From Tateyamaria sp. (GTDB lineage: Bacteria; Pseudomonadota; Alphaproteobacteria; Rhodobacterales; Rhodobacteraceae), in assembly GCA_018668195.1 (NCBI GenBank), contig JABITU010000117.1, positions 1 through 30,294 of the forward strand: 30,294 nt of DNA. Direction: 5' to 3'. The translations under genes and the position numbers were made by a program. Numbering within the stretch: the first letter of the stretch is position 1; each line of letters begins with the position of its first letter. This document shows, in pieces, positions 23,691 through 30,294 of this stretch. The notes under the pieces are model-generated. The model was not told where the DNA came from. It saw nothing but the letters and a program-made list of their open reading frames with translations, and searched no databases.

Positions 23691-24517
23691 GACGATTGCT
23701 CGAGTGCTGACCGGAAAAGATTCGGACCGCTCATGACTTGAATACCCCCCGACACCGGAAGAATCGCACCGGTCAGGAAGCTGCCGCCCTTGCCGCATAG
23801 GAATTGCATGCATCCGGCGATGTCTTCGTCGCGGCCCACCCGGCCCAGAGGTACATCTGCACCTACTTTATCACGCATGCCCTCATCTGCGGTGGCAAAT
23901 GCCGTCATTTTACTTACAAAAGGCCCAGGCGCGAGCGCATTGACCGTCACATGATGTCCGGCGAGTTCCTTGGCCATGATCTTGGTCAGATGCAAGACTG
24001 CCGCCTTGGACGCAGAATAGCTGTAGGCTCCATCTCCCAAAGCCGCCTCGCCCATGACTGACCCAACATTCACGACACGGGCCGGATCATCAGGCGTTGC
24101 AGTCGCGATCAGCGTAGGCAGCAGACTTTGAGTCAGATGAAACAAGCCCGTCACGTTAACGTTCATCACCTTTTTCCAAGCCGCGTGGGGAAACGCACCC
24201 ATCGGCGCGCCCCATGTGATTCCTGCGTTGTTCATTAAGATGTGCAACGTGTCGGTACGTTCAGTGGTGCCCTTGGCAAGTGCCTCTATGCCATCCTCGG
24301 TACCAACATCACCCGCAAAACCTTCGGCAGATCCCGGCGCATCCATTGCGTTCAATTGTTCCGCAACCGCGAGGCATGCGTCTTCTTTGCGAGATGCAAT
24401 GAGAACATGTGCGCCTGCCATCATTAAACCCGTTGCCGCCATCCTTCCGATGCCAGTGGCGCCACCGGTAACAAGCGCAGTTTTTCCCTCTAGTGAAAAC
24501 AGTGCATTAGGCGTCAT
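23687..24517 (-). CDS. SDR family oxidoreductase (RhlG/FabG-like)
   Basis: This 276-aa SDR starts LFSLEGKTALVTGGATGIGRM. It has NNAG (96-99), serine in NVGSVMG, catalytic Y167-x-x-x-K171 in SYSASKAA, and a FabG-like C-terminus (FLTGAILPVSGGIQV). The N-terminus and IASRKEDACLAVAEQLNA are reminiscent of RhlG-type SDRs. AAAGGA precedes ATG 24517. It follows the acyl-CoA dehydrogenase gene by 13 bp and overlaps the next SDR gene. Two SDRs in one block suggest two hydroxyl/keto steps, or different chain positions. Confidence 0.9.
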   Translation of the reverse strand: MTPNALFSLEGKTALVTGGATGIGRMAATGLMMAGAHVLIASRKEDACLAVAEQLNAMDAPGSAEGFAGDVGTEDGIEALAKGTTERTDTLHILMNNAGITWGAPMGAFPHAAWKKVMNVNVTGLFHLTQSLLPTLIATATPDDPARVVNVGSVMGEAALGDGAYSYSASKAAVLHLTKIMAKELAGHHVTVNALAPGPFVSKMTAFATADEGMRDKVGADVPLGRVGRDEDIAGCMQFLCGKGGSFLTGAILPVSGGIQVMSGPNLFRSALEQSS

Positions 24518-24530
24518 AATTCATCCTTTC

Positions 24531-25640
24531 TCAAAATCCGCGCAGTCGCGCTACAATCTCGGCATGATAGCTATAATCGCCCAGCCACTCGGCCGCCACT
24601 CGGGCGCGCTTCATGAAAAAACCAATATCATGAACATCAGTCATTCCAATGCCACCGTGCATTTGCACACCTTCTTGCACTGCCAGTTCTGCTGTTTTGG
24701 ACGCCCGCGCTTTGGCGAGGCTTACTGCGAGGGTAGCATCCTCACCGTTGTCCAAAATACGCCCTGCATTCAAAATTGCTGATAATGTAATTTCTGTTTC
24801 TGACCATAGATGTGCCGCACGATGTTGAAGCGATTGAAACGCCCCGATCGGCACCCCAAATTGCTTGCGATCCTGCAAGTATCCCACCGTTTTCGCAAAG
24901 GCGCCCGCAGCAAGCCCGATCATTTCCGCAGCCAGTGCGGCCTGACCTGCCTGAAGTGCTGGCGTCAAAACGGTCATGCCATCGTCAACTTGCCCCAAGA
25001 TATCGTCGCCGGTTGCAATAACCCCATCGAGATAAAGATCGCCGGCATCCCTCGCGTCGATCATGGATTTTGATGCTAAAGTCATACCATCACGGTCGAG
25101 CGGCAAATCAAACAGTGTCATCCCCGCGCCTGTGCGCGCGAGCACCAAGGCTCGATCGGCAAAGCCAGCATCAACTACGAACCGTTTTGTTCCCGTCAAA
25201 CGAAATCCGTTACCATCAGGTTTCGCATGTAATTCAGTTGCTTCAGGCGCATGTTTTGGCCCTTCATCTACGGCTATCGCATAGGTTACTTCACCCCTAG
25301 CAATTCGGCCAAGCGCTTCCTGCGCTCTGTAATCGGCTACCTTTCGCAAAGCCGTGGCGGCAATTACCGCAGTGCTCAGAAACGGAGACGAAACCAGTGT
25401 CTTACCCATCTCGCGGGCGAGTACCCCGGCAGCTGCATGGCCCATGTCCGAGCCGCCCTGCGCTTCAGGCACCAAAACGCCCGCCCACCCCATAGTACAT
25501 ATTTCTGTCCAAAGCGCAGGATCGTGCGTAGTGCCTGAATCGCGCAATCCGCGCAGGTGACCTATGGGGGCTGCCGCATCAAGAAATCCGCGCGCGGCAT
25601 CGGCAAGCATTACTTCGTCGTCAGTTGGTAAAAGGCTCAT
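24531..25640 (-). CDS. acyl-CoA dehydrogenase, partner subunit type
   Basis: This is a 369-aa acyl-CoA dehydrogenase with the usual N-, middle and C-terminal domains (TEICTMGWAGVLVPEAQGG, then FRLTGTKRFVVDAGFADRALV, then DRKQFGVPIGAFQSLQHRAAH and QMHGGIGMTDVHDIGFFMKRA). Its C-terminus (EWLGDYSYHAEIVARLRG) lacks the G-G-T-S flavin-binding loop seen in the adjacent dehydrogenase. Such divergent pairs form alpha2-beta2 enzymes with FAD only at the mixed interfaces, as in actinobacterial and proteobacterial steroid side-chain degradation. ATGA overlap with the upstream dehydrogenase supports subunits made together. The substrate is unknown; bulky or branched acyl-CoA is plausible. Confidence 0.9.
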   Translation of the reverse strand: MSLLPTDDEVMLADAARGFLDAAAPIGHLRGLRDSGTTHDPALWTEICTMGWAGVLVPEAQGGSDMGHAAAGVLAREMGKTLVSSPFLSTAVIAATALRKVADYRAQEALGRIARGEVTYAIAVDEGPKHAPEATELHAKPDGNGFRLTGTKRFVVDAGFADRALVLARTGAGMTLFDLPLDRDGMTLASKSMIDARDAGDLYLDGVIATGDDILGQVDDGMTVLTPALQAGQAALAAEMIGLAAGAFAKTVGYLQDRKQFGVPIGAFQSLQHRAAHLWSETEITLSAILNAGRILDNGEDATLAVSLAKARASKTAELAVQEGVQMHGGIGMTDVHDIGFFMKRARVAAEWLGDYSYHAEIVARLRGF

Positions 25641-26785
25641 CCGGGCAATCCCAATACGCGGCGTGATATAATGGACAGCATCACCTCAGATGTGCCCCCC
25701 TCAATCGAATTGGCCTTGGTGCGCAACCACCCCTCGGCCTCGCCGTCCTCCCATGCAAGGGCGTCTGCCCCTTTAGCTTTCATCATAAGCTCATAGCGGC
25801 GTTTGTTAAGTTCGGTTCCTGCGTATTTCAGCATTGCAGATGCATCTCCGATCTCGGTCGTTTCGGCCTGATCCTTGTATCGATCAAGTGTCATCGCCAT
25901 GGCCAATGTGTCAATTTCGCAAGCTGTGGCCTCGGCCCTAATTGTAGGGTCAAGATCATCAGAAATTTCGGATAAAACAGCGCCTAACGGTCGCCCACCA
26001 AGCAATCCCTGTCCCCCGCCCGAAATCATCTCGCGCTCGTGATTCAATAAGTACTTGGCCACGTCCCAGCCACGGTTTTCTTCTCCGACACGCTGCGCGC
26101 GTGGCGTGCGCACATTGTCAAAGAATGTCTCGCAAAACGGAGATTGCCCAGAAATCAGGCGAATGGGGCGCGTTGTGACACCCGGCGTGGTCATGTCTAT
26201 AAGGACAAATGAAATTCCCTTGTGCTTTGGCGCTTCGCGGTCGGTCCGAACAAGGGCAAAAATCCAATCCGCCTTGTCTGCATAAGATGTCCAGACCTTC
26301 TGACCGTTCACAACATACATATCGCCGTCGATCTCTGCCCGGGTTTGTACACTGGCCAGATCAGACCCCGCTCCGGGTTCCGAGTAGCCCTGGCACCACC
26401 GGATTTCGCCACGCGCGATCGGGGGCAAATACTGCAGCTTTTGTTCATGGGTTCCAAAATGTAACAGCGCTGGCCCGAGCATCCATATCCCAAAGCTTTG
26501 CAGTGGCAATCGTGCGCCCATATCTTGCAACTCTTCGGTCAGAATTTTGTCTTGCGCACGATTTAGATCAGCACCGCCATATTCTTGCGGCCATGTTGGA
26601 ACCGTCCAACCTTTCGCTGCCATTCGGTCAAGCCACGTCTTTTGAGCCTCCGACGTGAACGCCCAATTCTTTCCACCCCAACAGATAGTATCCTCCCCCT
26701 GTGCGCTATCACGCATTTCGGGTGGGCAATTGGCTTCAAGCCAAACGCGGGTTTCTGCCCTAAATGTCTCTAGATCGTGCTCCAT
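25637..26785 (-). CDS. acyl-CoA dehydrogenase, flavin-loop-bearing subunit
   Basis: This is a 382-aa acyl-CoA dehydrogenase, first gene of the minus-strand beta-oxidation operon. It has VPTWPQEYGGADL, the GYSEPGAGSD loop at 133-142, YVVNGQKVWTSYADKADW, and a C-terminal SIEGGTSEV followed by LSIISRRVLGLPG at 360-382, the flavin-binding end. The alpha,beta-desaturation of an acyl-CoA is expected, with electrons to ETF. AGGAG lies seven bases before ATG 26785. The partner dehydrogenase overlaps its stop. The pair is probably one heteromeric enzyme. Promoter elements lie in the 141-bp gap shared with a divergent oxidoreductase. Confidence 0.93.
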   Translation of the reverse strand: MEHDLETFRAETRVWLEANCPPEMRDSAQGEDTICWGGKNWAFTSEAQKTWLDRMAAKGWTVPTWPQEYGGADLNRAQDKILTEELQDMGARLPLQSFGIWMLGPALLHFGTHEQKLQYLPPIARGEIRWCQGYSEPGAGSDLASVQTRAEIDGDMYVVNGQKVWTSYADKADWIFALVRTDREAPKHKGISFVLIDMTTPGVTTRPIRLISGQSPFCETFFDNVRTPRAQRVGEENRGWDVAKYLLNHEREMISGGGQGLLGGRPLGAVLSEISDDLDPTIRAEATACEIDTLAMAMTLDRYKDQAETTEIGDASAMLKYAGTELNKRRYELMMKAKGADALAWEDGEAEGWLRTKANSIEGGTSEVMLSIISRRVLGLPG

Positions 26786-26810
26786 TTATGGCTCCTGTAT
26801 TGATTGCGTG

Positions 26811-26907
26811 CCGTTACGTCGCGCTTTGTTCAGCTTTACCCTTGGGCATCTGTATCGCAGGATGTGACAAAGGCAGAGGGATTGCACCTTTACCGTTACG
26901 TCACATC
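26811..26907. promoter_or_regulatory. repeats in the divergent control region of the dehydrogenase operon
   Basis: CCGTTACGTC occurs at 26811-26820 and again at 26893-26902 in the same direction. GATGTGAC (26861-26868) and GTCACATC (26900-26907) are an inverted pair overlapping the second copy. Two sites flanking a divergent promoter suit a regulator of both transcription units, possibly by looping. The regulator is unidentified. Confidence 0.4.
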
Positions 26908-26926
26908 GTCCATGAGAGGGATCAAG

Positions 26927-27919
26927 ATGAAAGCAATGCTGAGCACCGCAGCCGGTGAGCCCGACGCGTTGGAATGGACAGAAATGGACGATCCCAGCCC
27001 TAAAAAAGGCGAAGTACGCATCGCTGTTAAAGCTGCTGGGGTCAACTTTCCCGACACATTGATCATTCAGGATCTATACCAGATCAAACCGCCCCGCCCT
27101 TTTGCGCCCGGCGGCGAAGTGTCCGGAGTGATAGAAGAACTAGGCGCTGGCGTTGACGGGTGGGCCGTGGGTGACCGCGTTATTGCGATGACCGGATTCG
27201 GCGGTTTTGTGACAAAAATCTGCGTTCCCGCCCGCGCTTTGCTCAAGATGCCCGACGATATGCCATTCGAGGAAGCAGCCTGTTTCATCTTCACCTATGG
27301 AACGTCGCACCACGCCCTGAAGGATCGTGCTGCTCTCCAGTCAGGTGAGACACTGCTGATTTTAGGTGCTGCCGGTGGCGTAGGTGCCGCGGCAATCGAG
27401 TTAGGAAAAGCCGCAGGTGCACGCGTTATTGCTGCGGTCAGTTCCAAAGACAAAGCTACATTTTGCAAAGACATCGGCGCCGACGAAACCATTATCTATC
27501 CGCGCGACATGGATCGCGATGCGCAAAAATTGCTGTCTGGCGACATTAAAAAAATGGCAGGGGCCGGTGGCGTCAATGTAGCCTATGACGCCGTAGGCGG
27601 CGATTATGCAGAGCCTGTTATCCGTTCAATGGCATGGGCCGGTCGTTTTTTGGTTGTCGGTTTTCCAGCCGGGATTCCAAAAATTCCGCTGAACCTGCCA
27701 TTGCTGAAGTCTTGTCAAATCGTTGGCGTATTCTGGGGCGCATCAGTTCATCAAGACCCCACTGGTCACATGAGAAACATGTCTGAATTATTTGAATTAT
27801 ATCAGCAAAAATTGATTAGACCGCGCATATCTGCCAGCTTTCCGATGGCCGATGCGGCCAAGGCGCTTGACTTAATCGCGGATCGTAAAGTGTTGGGTAA
27901 AGTTGTGCTTACCACATGA
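26927..27919 (+). CDS. NADPH:quinone oxidoreductase-type MDR protein
   Basis: This is a 330-aa zinc-free medium-chain dehydrogenase/reductase. The N-terminal GroES-like domain has AAGVNFPDTLIIQDLYQ and APGGEVSGVIEELG. The Rossmann part has LGAAGGVGAAAIELGKAAGARVIA, and the C-terminal part resembles quinone oxidoreductases (VGFPAGIPKIPLNLPLLKSCQIVGVFWG). It reduces a quinone or an enone with NADPH; near acyl-CoA dehydrogenases an enoyl-CoA or enone substrate is possible. AGAGGG before ATG 26927 fixes the start, although ATG 26912 is in frame. It is divergent from the dehydrogenase operon and shares its control region. Confidence 0.92.
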   Translation: MKAMLSTAAGEPDALEWTEMDDPSPKKGEVRIAVKAAGVNFPDTLIIQDLYQIKPPRPFAPGGEVSGVIEELGAGVDGWAVGDRVIAMTGFGGFVTKICVPARALLKMPDDMPFEEAACFIFTYGTSHHALKDRAALQSGETLLILGAAGGVGAAAIELGKAAGARVIAAVSSKDKATFCKDIGADETIIYPRDMDRDAQKLLSGDIKKMAGAGGVNVAYDAVGGDYAEPVIRSMAWAGRFLVVGFPAGIPKIPLNLPLLKSCQIVGVFWGASVHQDPTGHMRNMSELFELYQQKLIRPRISASFPMADAAKALDLIADRKVLGKVVLTT

Positions 27920-27939
27920 TGCAGGCATCGCTTGACACA

Positions 27940-28593
27940 TCACAGATGAGAAGTGTCGTTGAAGCCGCGCACGATCATGCGGCCCTCGTGGATCACCAAC
28001 CGGCTGATCGACCCATTGGCCGCGCCCAAAAACGCAAAAGGCTCGGATTTGCTCGCCATCGCCATCGCCGCCCCGATCACACCTCCGTGCACAAAAACGG
28101 CAACCCGTCTATCGCTGTGTGCACTCGCGATTCGAAGCAATCCGCGCTCTACCCGACCAAAGAACGCTTCGCGTGTTTCAGCGCCCGGAATAGCCGACCA
28201 GTCCTGCGTTTGCAGAACCTTACGGTAAATCGGATCACCTTCGGCGGCCTTGATGCGGTAAAGCCCACCGTCCCATTTACCCAGATGCACTTCGTGCAAG
28301 TCAGGGTCTTGGACAGGTGTCATGCCAAGATGCGCCGCCAAAGGCGCCGCCGTTTGGTGGGTTCGCGTCAACTTTGTCACGTAGATTCCCGCAAAAAAAC
28401 AAGATTTCAATCTTTGCCCTACAGCTTCAGCTTGCGCTGCGCCCTGTGGATGCAAGACCGGATCACCATGTCCGTCTTTCATTGGAAAGCTAATCCCGGG
28501 TCTGGCAGGCGCGCTTTCGCCGTGCCTGATCAACAGCAAATCTGCCGCCCCTTGGGGCGGCGCATAAACGGGTTGGCGATATTCTTGCGTCAT
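27940..28593 (-). CDS. histidine phosphatase family protein (phosphoglycerate mutase-like)
   Basis: This is a 217-aa branch-1 histidine phosphatase. The phospho-acceptor motif is LLIRHGES (R23-H24-G25), followed by KLTRTHQTAAPLA, the acid residue in DLHEVHLGKWDG, and the second histidine in VFVHGGVIG. The substrate is unknown; family members act on sugars, phosphoglycerate, nucleotides and phosphoproteins. ATG 28593 has a GGGGGG site; a TTG five codons upstream is open but less likely. It converges with the quinone oxidoreductase gene (20-bp gap) and is divergent from the next MDR gene, so it is probably transcribed alone. A phosphatase beside a kinase-containing pathway may be coincidence. 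Confidence 0.9.
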   Translation of the reverse strand: MTQEYRQPVYAPPQGAADLLLIRHGESAPARPGISFPMKDGHGDPVLHPQGAAQAEAVGQRLKSCFFAGIYVTKLTRTHQTAAPLAAHLGMTPVQDPDLHEVHLGKWDGGLYRIKAAEGDPIYRKVLQTQDWSAIPGAETREAFFGRVERGLLRIASAHSDRRVAVFVHGGVIGAAMAMASKSEPFAFLGAANGSISRLVIHEGRMIVRGFNDTSHL

Positions 28594-28619
28594 GCCCCCC
28601 TTTACCAAGGAACTGTCGA

Positions 28620-29633
28620 ATGACCAACCGTCAGATTGTCGTCACCAGCCTGCCTAAGGGCGAGCTTGAACCGTCGCATTATGCTATGAAAGAAGCTCCG
28701 ATGCCCAAACCCGCCGAGGGCGAGGTGTTGCTGCGCAACATCCTGATGAGCATTGATGCAGCCAATCGCAGTTGGCTGAATGGCCCGACATATCGGGCTG
28801 CAGTACAGGCAGGGGACGCCATGCCCACCTATGCTATCTGCGAGGTGATCGAGAGCCGCTCGCCGCGTCTGGCGGTTGGTGACATTGTTGCAGCGGAAAG
28901 TGTTTGGGCCGATTATGTTGCCGTCCCAGCCCGCGTGGCTCAGAAATTGCCACCGGTCCAGCATCTGACTCATTTACTTAGCGCCTATGGAATTGCGGGC
29001 AAAACAGCTTTTCATGGATTGCTGAGTGTGGGCAAACCCTTAGCGGGCGAAACTATTGTTGTCTCTGCAGCAGCCGGGTCCGTTGGAGGATATGTTGGCC
29101 AGATCGGCAAGGCGCTTGGATGTCGTGTGGTGGGCATTGCAGGGGGCGCGGAAAAATGTGCGCATGTCGTGGACGATTTGGGTTTTGACGCATGTATAAA
29201 TTACCGCGATGAAGGTTTGTTCAAGTCTCTGCGTTCTGCCTGCCCGGAAGGTATTGACGTGTACTTTGACAATGTTGGCGGGCCGATATTGGAAACCACA
29301 CTGACGCTTATGAATGAACGCGGCCGCGTCGTCTGCTGCGGCGCGATTAGCCAGTATGAAAGCAGCAACCCTGTTGGTCCGCGAAATCTGCCCGGTATTA
29401 TTGTAGTGCGTCGTTTGCGCATGGAGGGATTCATCGTGATGGATTTTGCGAAAGACGACGCCAAAGCTGTGCGCGCCATGCAAACATGGGTGGAAAATGG
29501 GCAGGTCAAAGTAACCGAAGATGTGGTTGAGGGCCTCGAAAACGCGCCGCATGCTCTGATCGGGCTGCTAAACGGTGAAAACCGGGGCAAGCGAATGGTT
29601 CGCGTTGGTCCAGACCCTGAAGTACGCGCATGA
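28620..29633 (+). CDS. NADP-dependent MDR oxidoreductase (prostaglandin/leukotriene reductase-like)
   Basis: This 337-aa zinc-independent MDR protein resembles the PTGR/CurA group, which reduces carbon-carbon double bonds of enones with NADPH. It has LLRNILMSIDAANRSWLNG at the N-terminus, GKTAFHGLLSVGKPLAGETIVVSAAAGSVG (cofactor binding), YFDNVGGPILE, and CCGAISQYES near the end, all typical. AAGGA lies 8 bases before ATG 28620. Its stop overlaps the MaoC gene start (ATGA), forming a pair of an enone reductase and an enoyl hydratase that may act on the same acyl-CoA series. Confidence 0.92.
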   Translation: MTNRQIVVTSLPKGELEPSHYAMKEAPMPKPAEGEVLLRNILMSIDAANRSWLNGPTYRAAVQAGDAMPTYAICEVIESRSPRLAVGDIVAAESVWADYVAVPARVAQKLPPVQHLTHLLSAYGIAGKTAFHGLLSVGKPLAGETIVVSAAAGSVGGYVGQIGKALGCRVVGIAGGAEKCAHVVDDLGFDACINYRDEGLFKSLRSACPEGIDVYFDNVGGPILETTLTLMNERGRVVCCGAISQYESSNPVGPRNLPGIIVVRRLRMEGFIVMDFAKDDAKAVRAMQTWVENGQVKVTEDVVEGLENAPHALIGLLNGENRGKRMVRVGPDPEVRA

Positions 29634-30103
29634 GCGCGATTGCAGATGCCAAGGCCGCGATGGAGGCGCAGATTGGCCAAGAAGTTGGCGTGTCAAATTG
29701 GATCACTGTTGATCAGCCGATGATCAATCAATTTGCGCATACCACACATGACGATCAGTGGATTCATGTCAATCCCGAGCGGGCCGCGCGGGAAACTCCA
29801 TTTGGTGGAACGATTGCACACGGCTTTTTGACCCTCAGCCTAGCCAGCCGGTTTGCATATGATTGTTTCGACATGGCGCCAGGTCAGGTGATGGGCATCA
29901 ACTACGGGTTCAACCGACTGCGTTTTCTGTCACCCGTGGGCGCCAACAGCCGCTTGCGTGGGCGATTTGTATTGACCGGACTCACACAGCGAAATGAAAC
30001 TGACCTATTGCGTGAAACTAAGCTGACAATTGAAATTGAGGGGCAAGATACCCCTGCACTTGTGGCAGATTGGTTGGGTCTCGCTGTATTTGAAGCGCTC
30101 TAA
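29630..30103 (+). CDS. MaoC family (R)-specific enoyl-CoA hydratase
   Basis: This 157-aa hot-dog protein carries the hydratase-2 motif: FAHTTHDDQWIHVNPERA with the catalytic aspartate and histidine, then FGGTIAHGFLTLS. MaoC/PhaJ-type enzymes hydrate trans-2-enoyl-CoA to (R)-3-hydroxyacyl-CoA. The stereochemistry differs from that of the crotonase-fold hydratase elsewhere in the cluster, so the two may serve different branches or unusual acyl chains. The TGA of the MDR gene overlaps its ATG. Downstream is a 65-bp gap before aroQ. Confidence 0.93.
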   Translation: MSAIADAKAAMEAQIGQEVGVSNWITVDQPMINQFAHTTHDDQWIHVNPERAARETPFGGTIAHGFLTLSLASRFAYDCFDMAPGQVMGINYGFNRLRFLSPVGANSRLRGRFVLTGLTQRNETDLLRETKLTIEIEGQDTPALVADWLGLAVFEAL

Positions 30104-30168
30104 AAATCACATACTGGACATAGCGAGGTTCAATTATTAAAGTTATAGTGAATGTAGGGTAATATTTG

Positions 30169-30294
30169 ATGACGTCTTTACTAATCCTCAACGGACCAAA
30201 TCTTAACCTGCTAGGCATGCGACAACCCGAAACTTACGGCAGTGAAATGCTGGCAGATGTTTCGGCGCGTTGTATAGCGCATGGTGCCTCCAAT
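30169..30294 (+). CDS. aroQ: type II 3-dehydroquinate dehydratase, N-terminal fragment at window end
   Basis: The last 42 codons encode [21 protein letters not shown] at the very N-terminus, the signature of type II dehydroquinase (shikimate pathway). It includes the asparagine-rich loop and the tyrosine that acts in catalysis. A stretch AGGG lies nine bases before ATG 30169. The gene runs out of the window, so the C-terminal two thirds are not visible. It marks the return to core metabolism after the catabolic block. Confidence 0.93.
   Translation, partial: MTSLLILNGPNLNLLGMRQPETYGSEMLADVSARCIAHGASN

Overview
The window looks like a chromosomal segment of a marine-type alphaproteobacterium, most likely a Rhodobacterales/Roseobacter-lineage member. 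This is inferred from a PAS_5-type protein beside yicC-gmk, a gamma-carbonic anhydrase, many ATGA gene overlaps, a LivHMGF importer and moderate GC. No rRNA, tRNA, CRISPR array, integrase or insertion sequence was seen.

Left edge (1-3892): a truncated PAS-domain gene on the minus strand is divergent from a tightly packed plus-strand run of yicC, gmk, gamma-carbonic anhydrase and a trans-sulfuration PLP enzyme. About 770 bp follow without a convincing gene. That stretch holds a possible decayed PAS/PAC coding remnant, an AT-rich patch and one candidate small membrane peptide.

Middle and right (4667-30103): about 25 kb of acyl-CoA catabolism. An acyl-CoA synthetase plus SDR (plus strand) converge on a four-gene minus operon: enoyl-CoA hydratase, beta-lactamase-fold hydrolase, acetoacetyl-CoA synthetase and TesB. 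That operon is divergent from a plus operon of GST, an atypical SDR and a 2-hydroxychromene-2-carboxylate isomerase-like protein. The two share a compact divergent promoter with a perfect 8-5-8 dyad over one -10 box. Next is a minus-strand branched-chain-amino-acid-type ABC importer (binding protein, then livHMGF) with a hairpin-rich spacer. Above it lies a minus-strand beta-oxidation block: two adjacent acyl-CoA dehydrogenases, two SDRs, a terminator, a thiolase, a nitronate-monooxygenase-like flavoprotein and an APH-fold kinase like those of ACAD10/11 and LvaA. A divergent plus set holds two MDR oxidoreductases, a MaoC hydratase and, in reverse, a histidine phosphatase. The window ends in the first 42 codons of aroQ.

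Together the middle genes can import an organic acid (LivHMGF plus binding protein), activate it (acyl-CoA synthetase), oxidise it (paired dehydrogenases, hydratases, SDRs, thiolase), handle acetoacetate (acetoacetyl-CoA synthetase) and release CoA (TesB). The substrate cannot be read from sequence. The most interesting possibility is a pathway for hydroxylated, branched or cyclic acids that uses an APH-type kinase to phosphorylate a hydroxyacyl-CoA.
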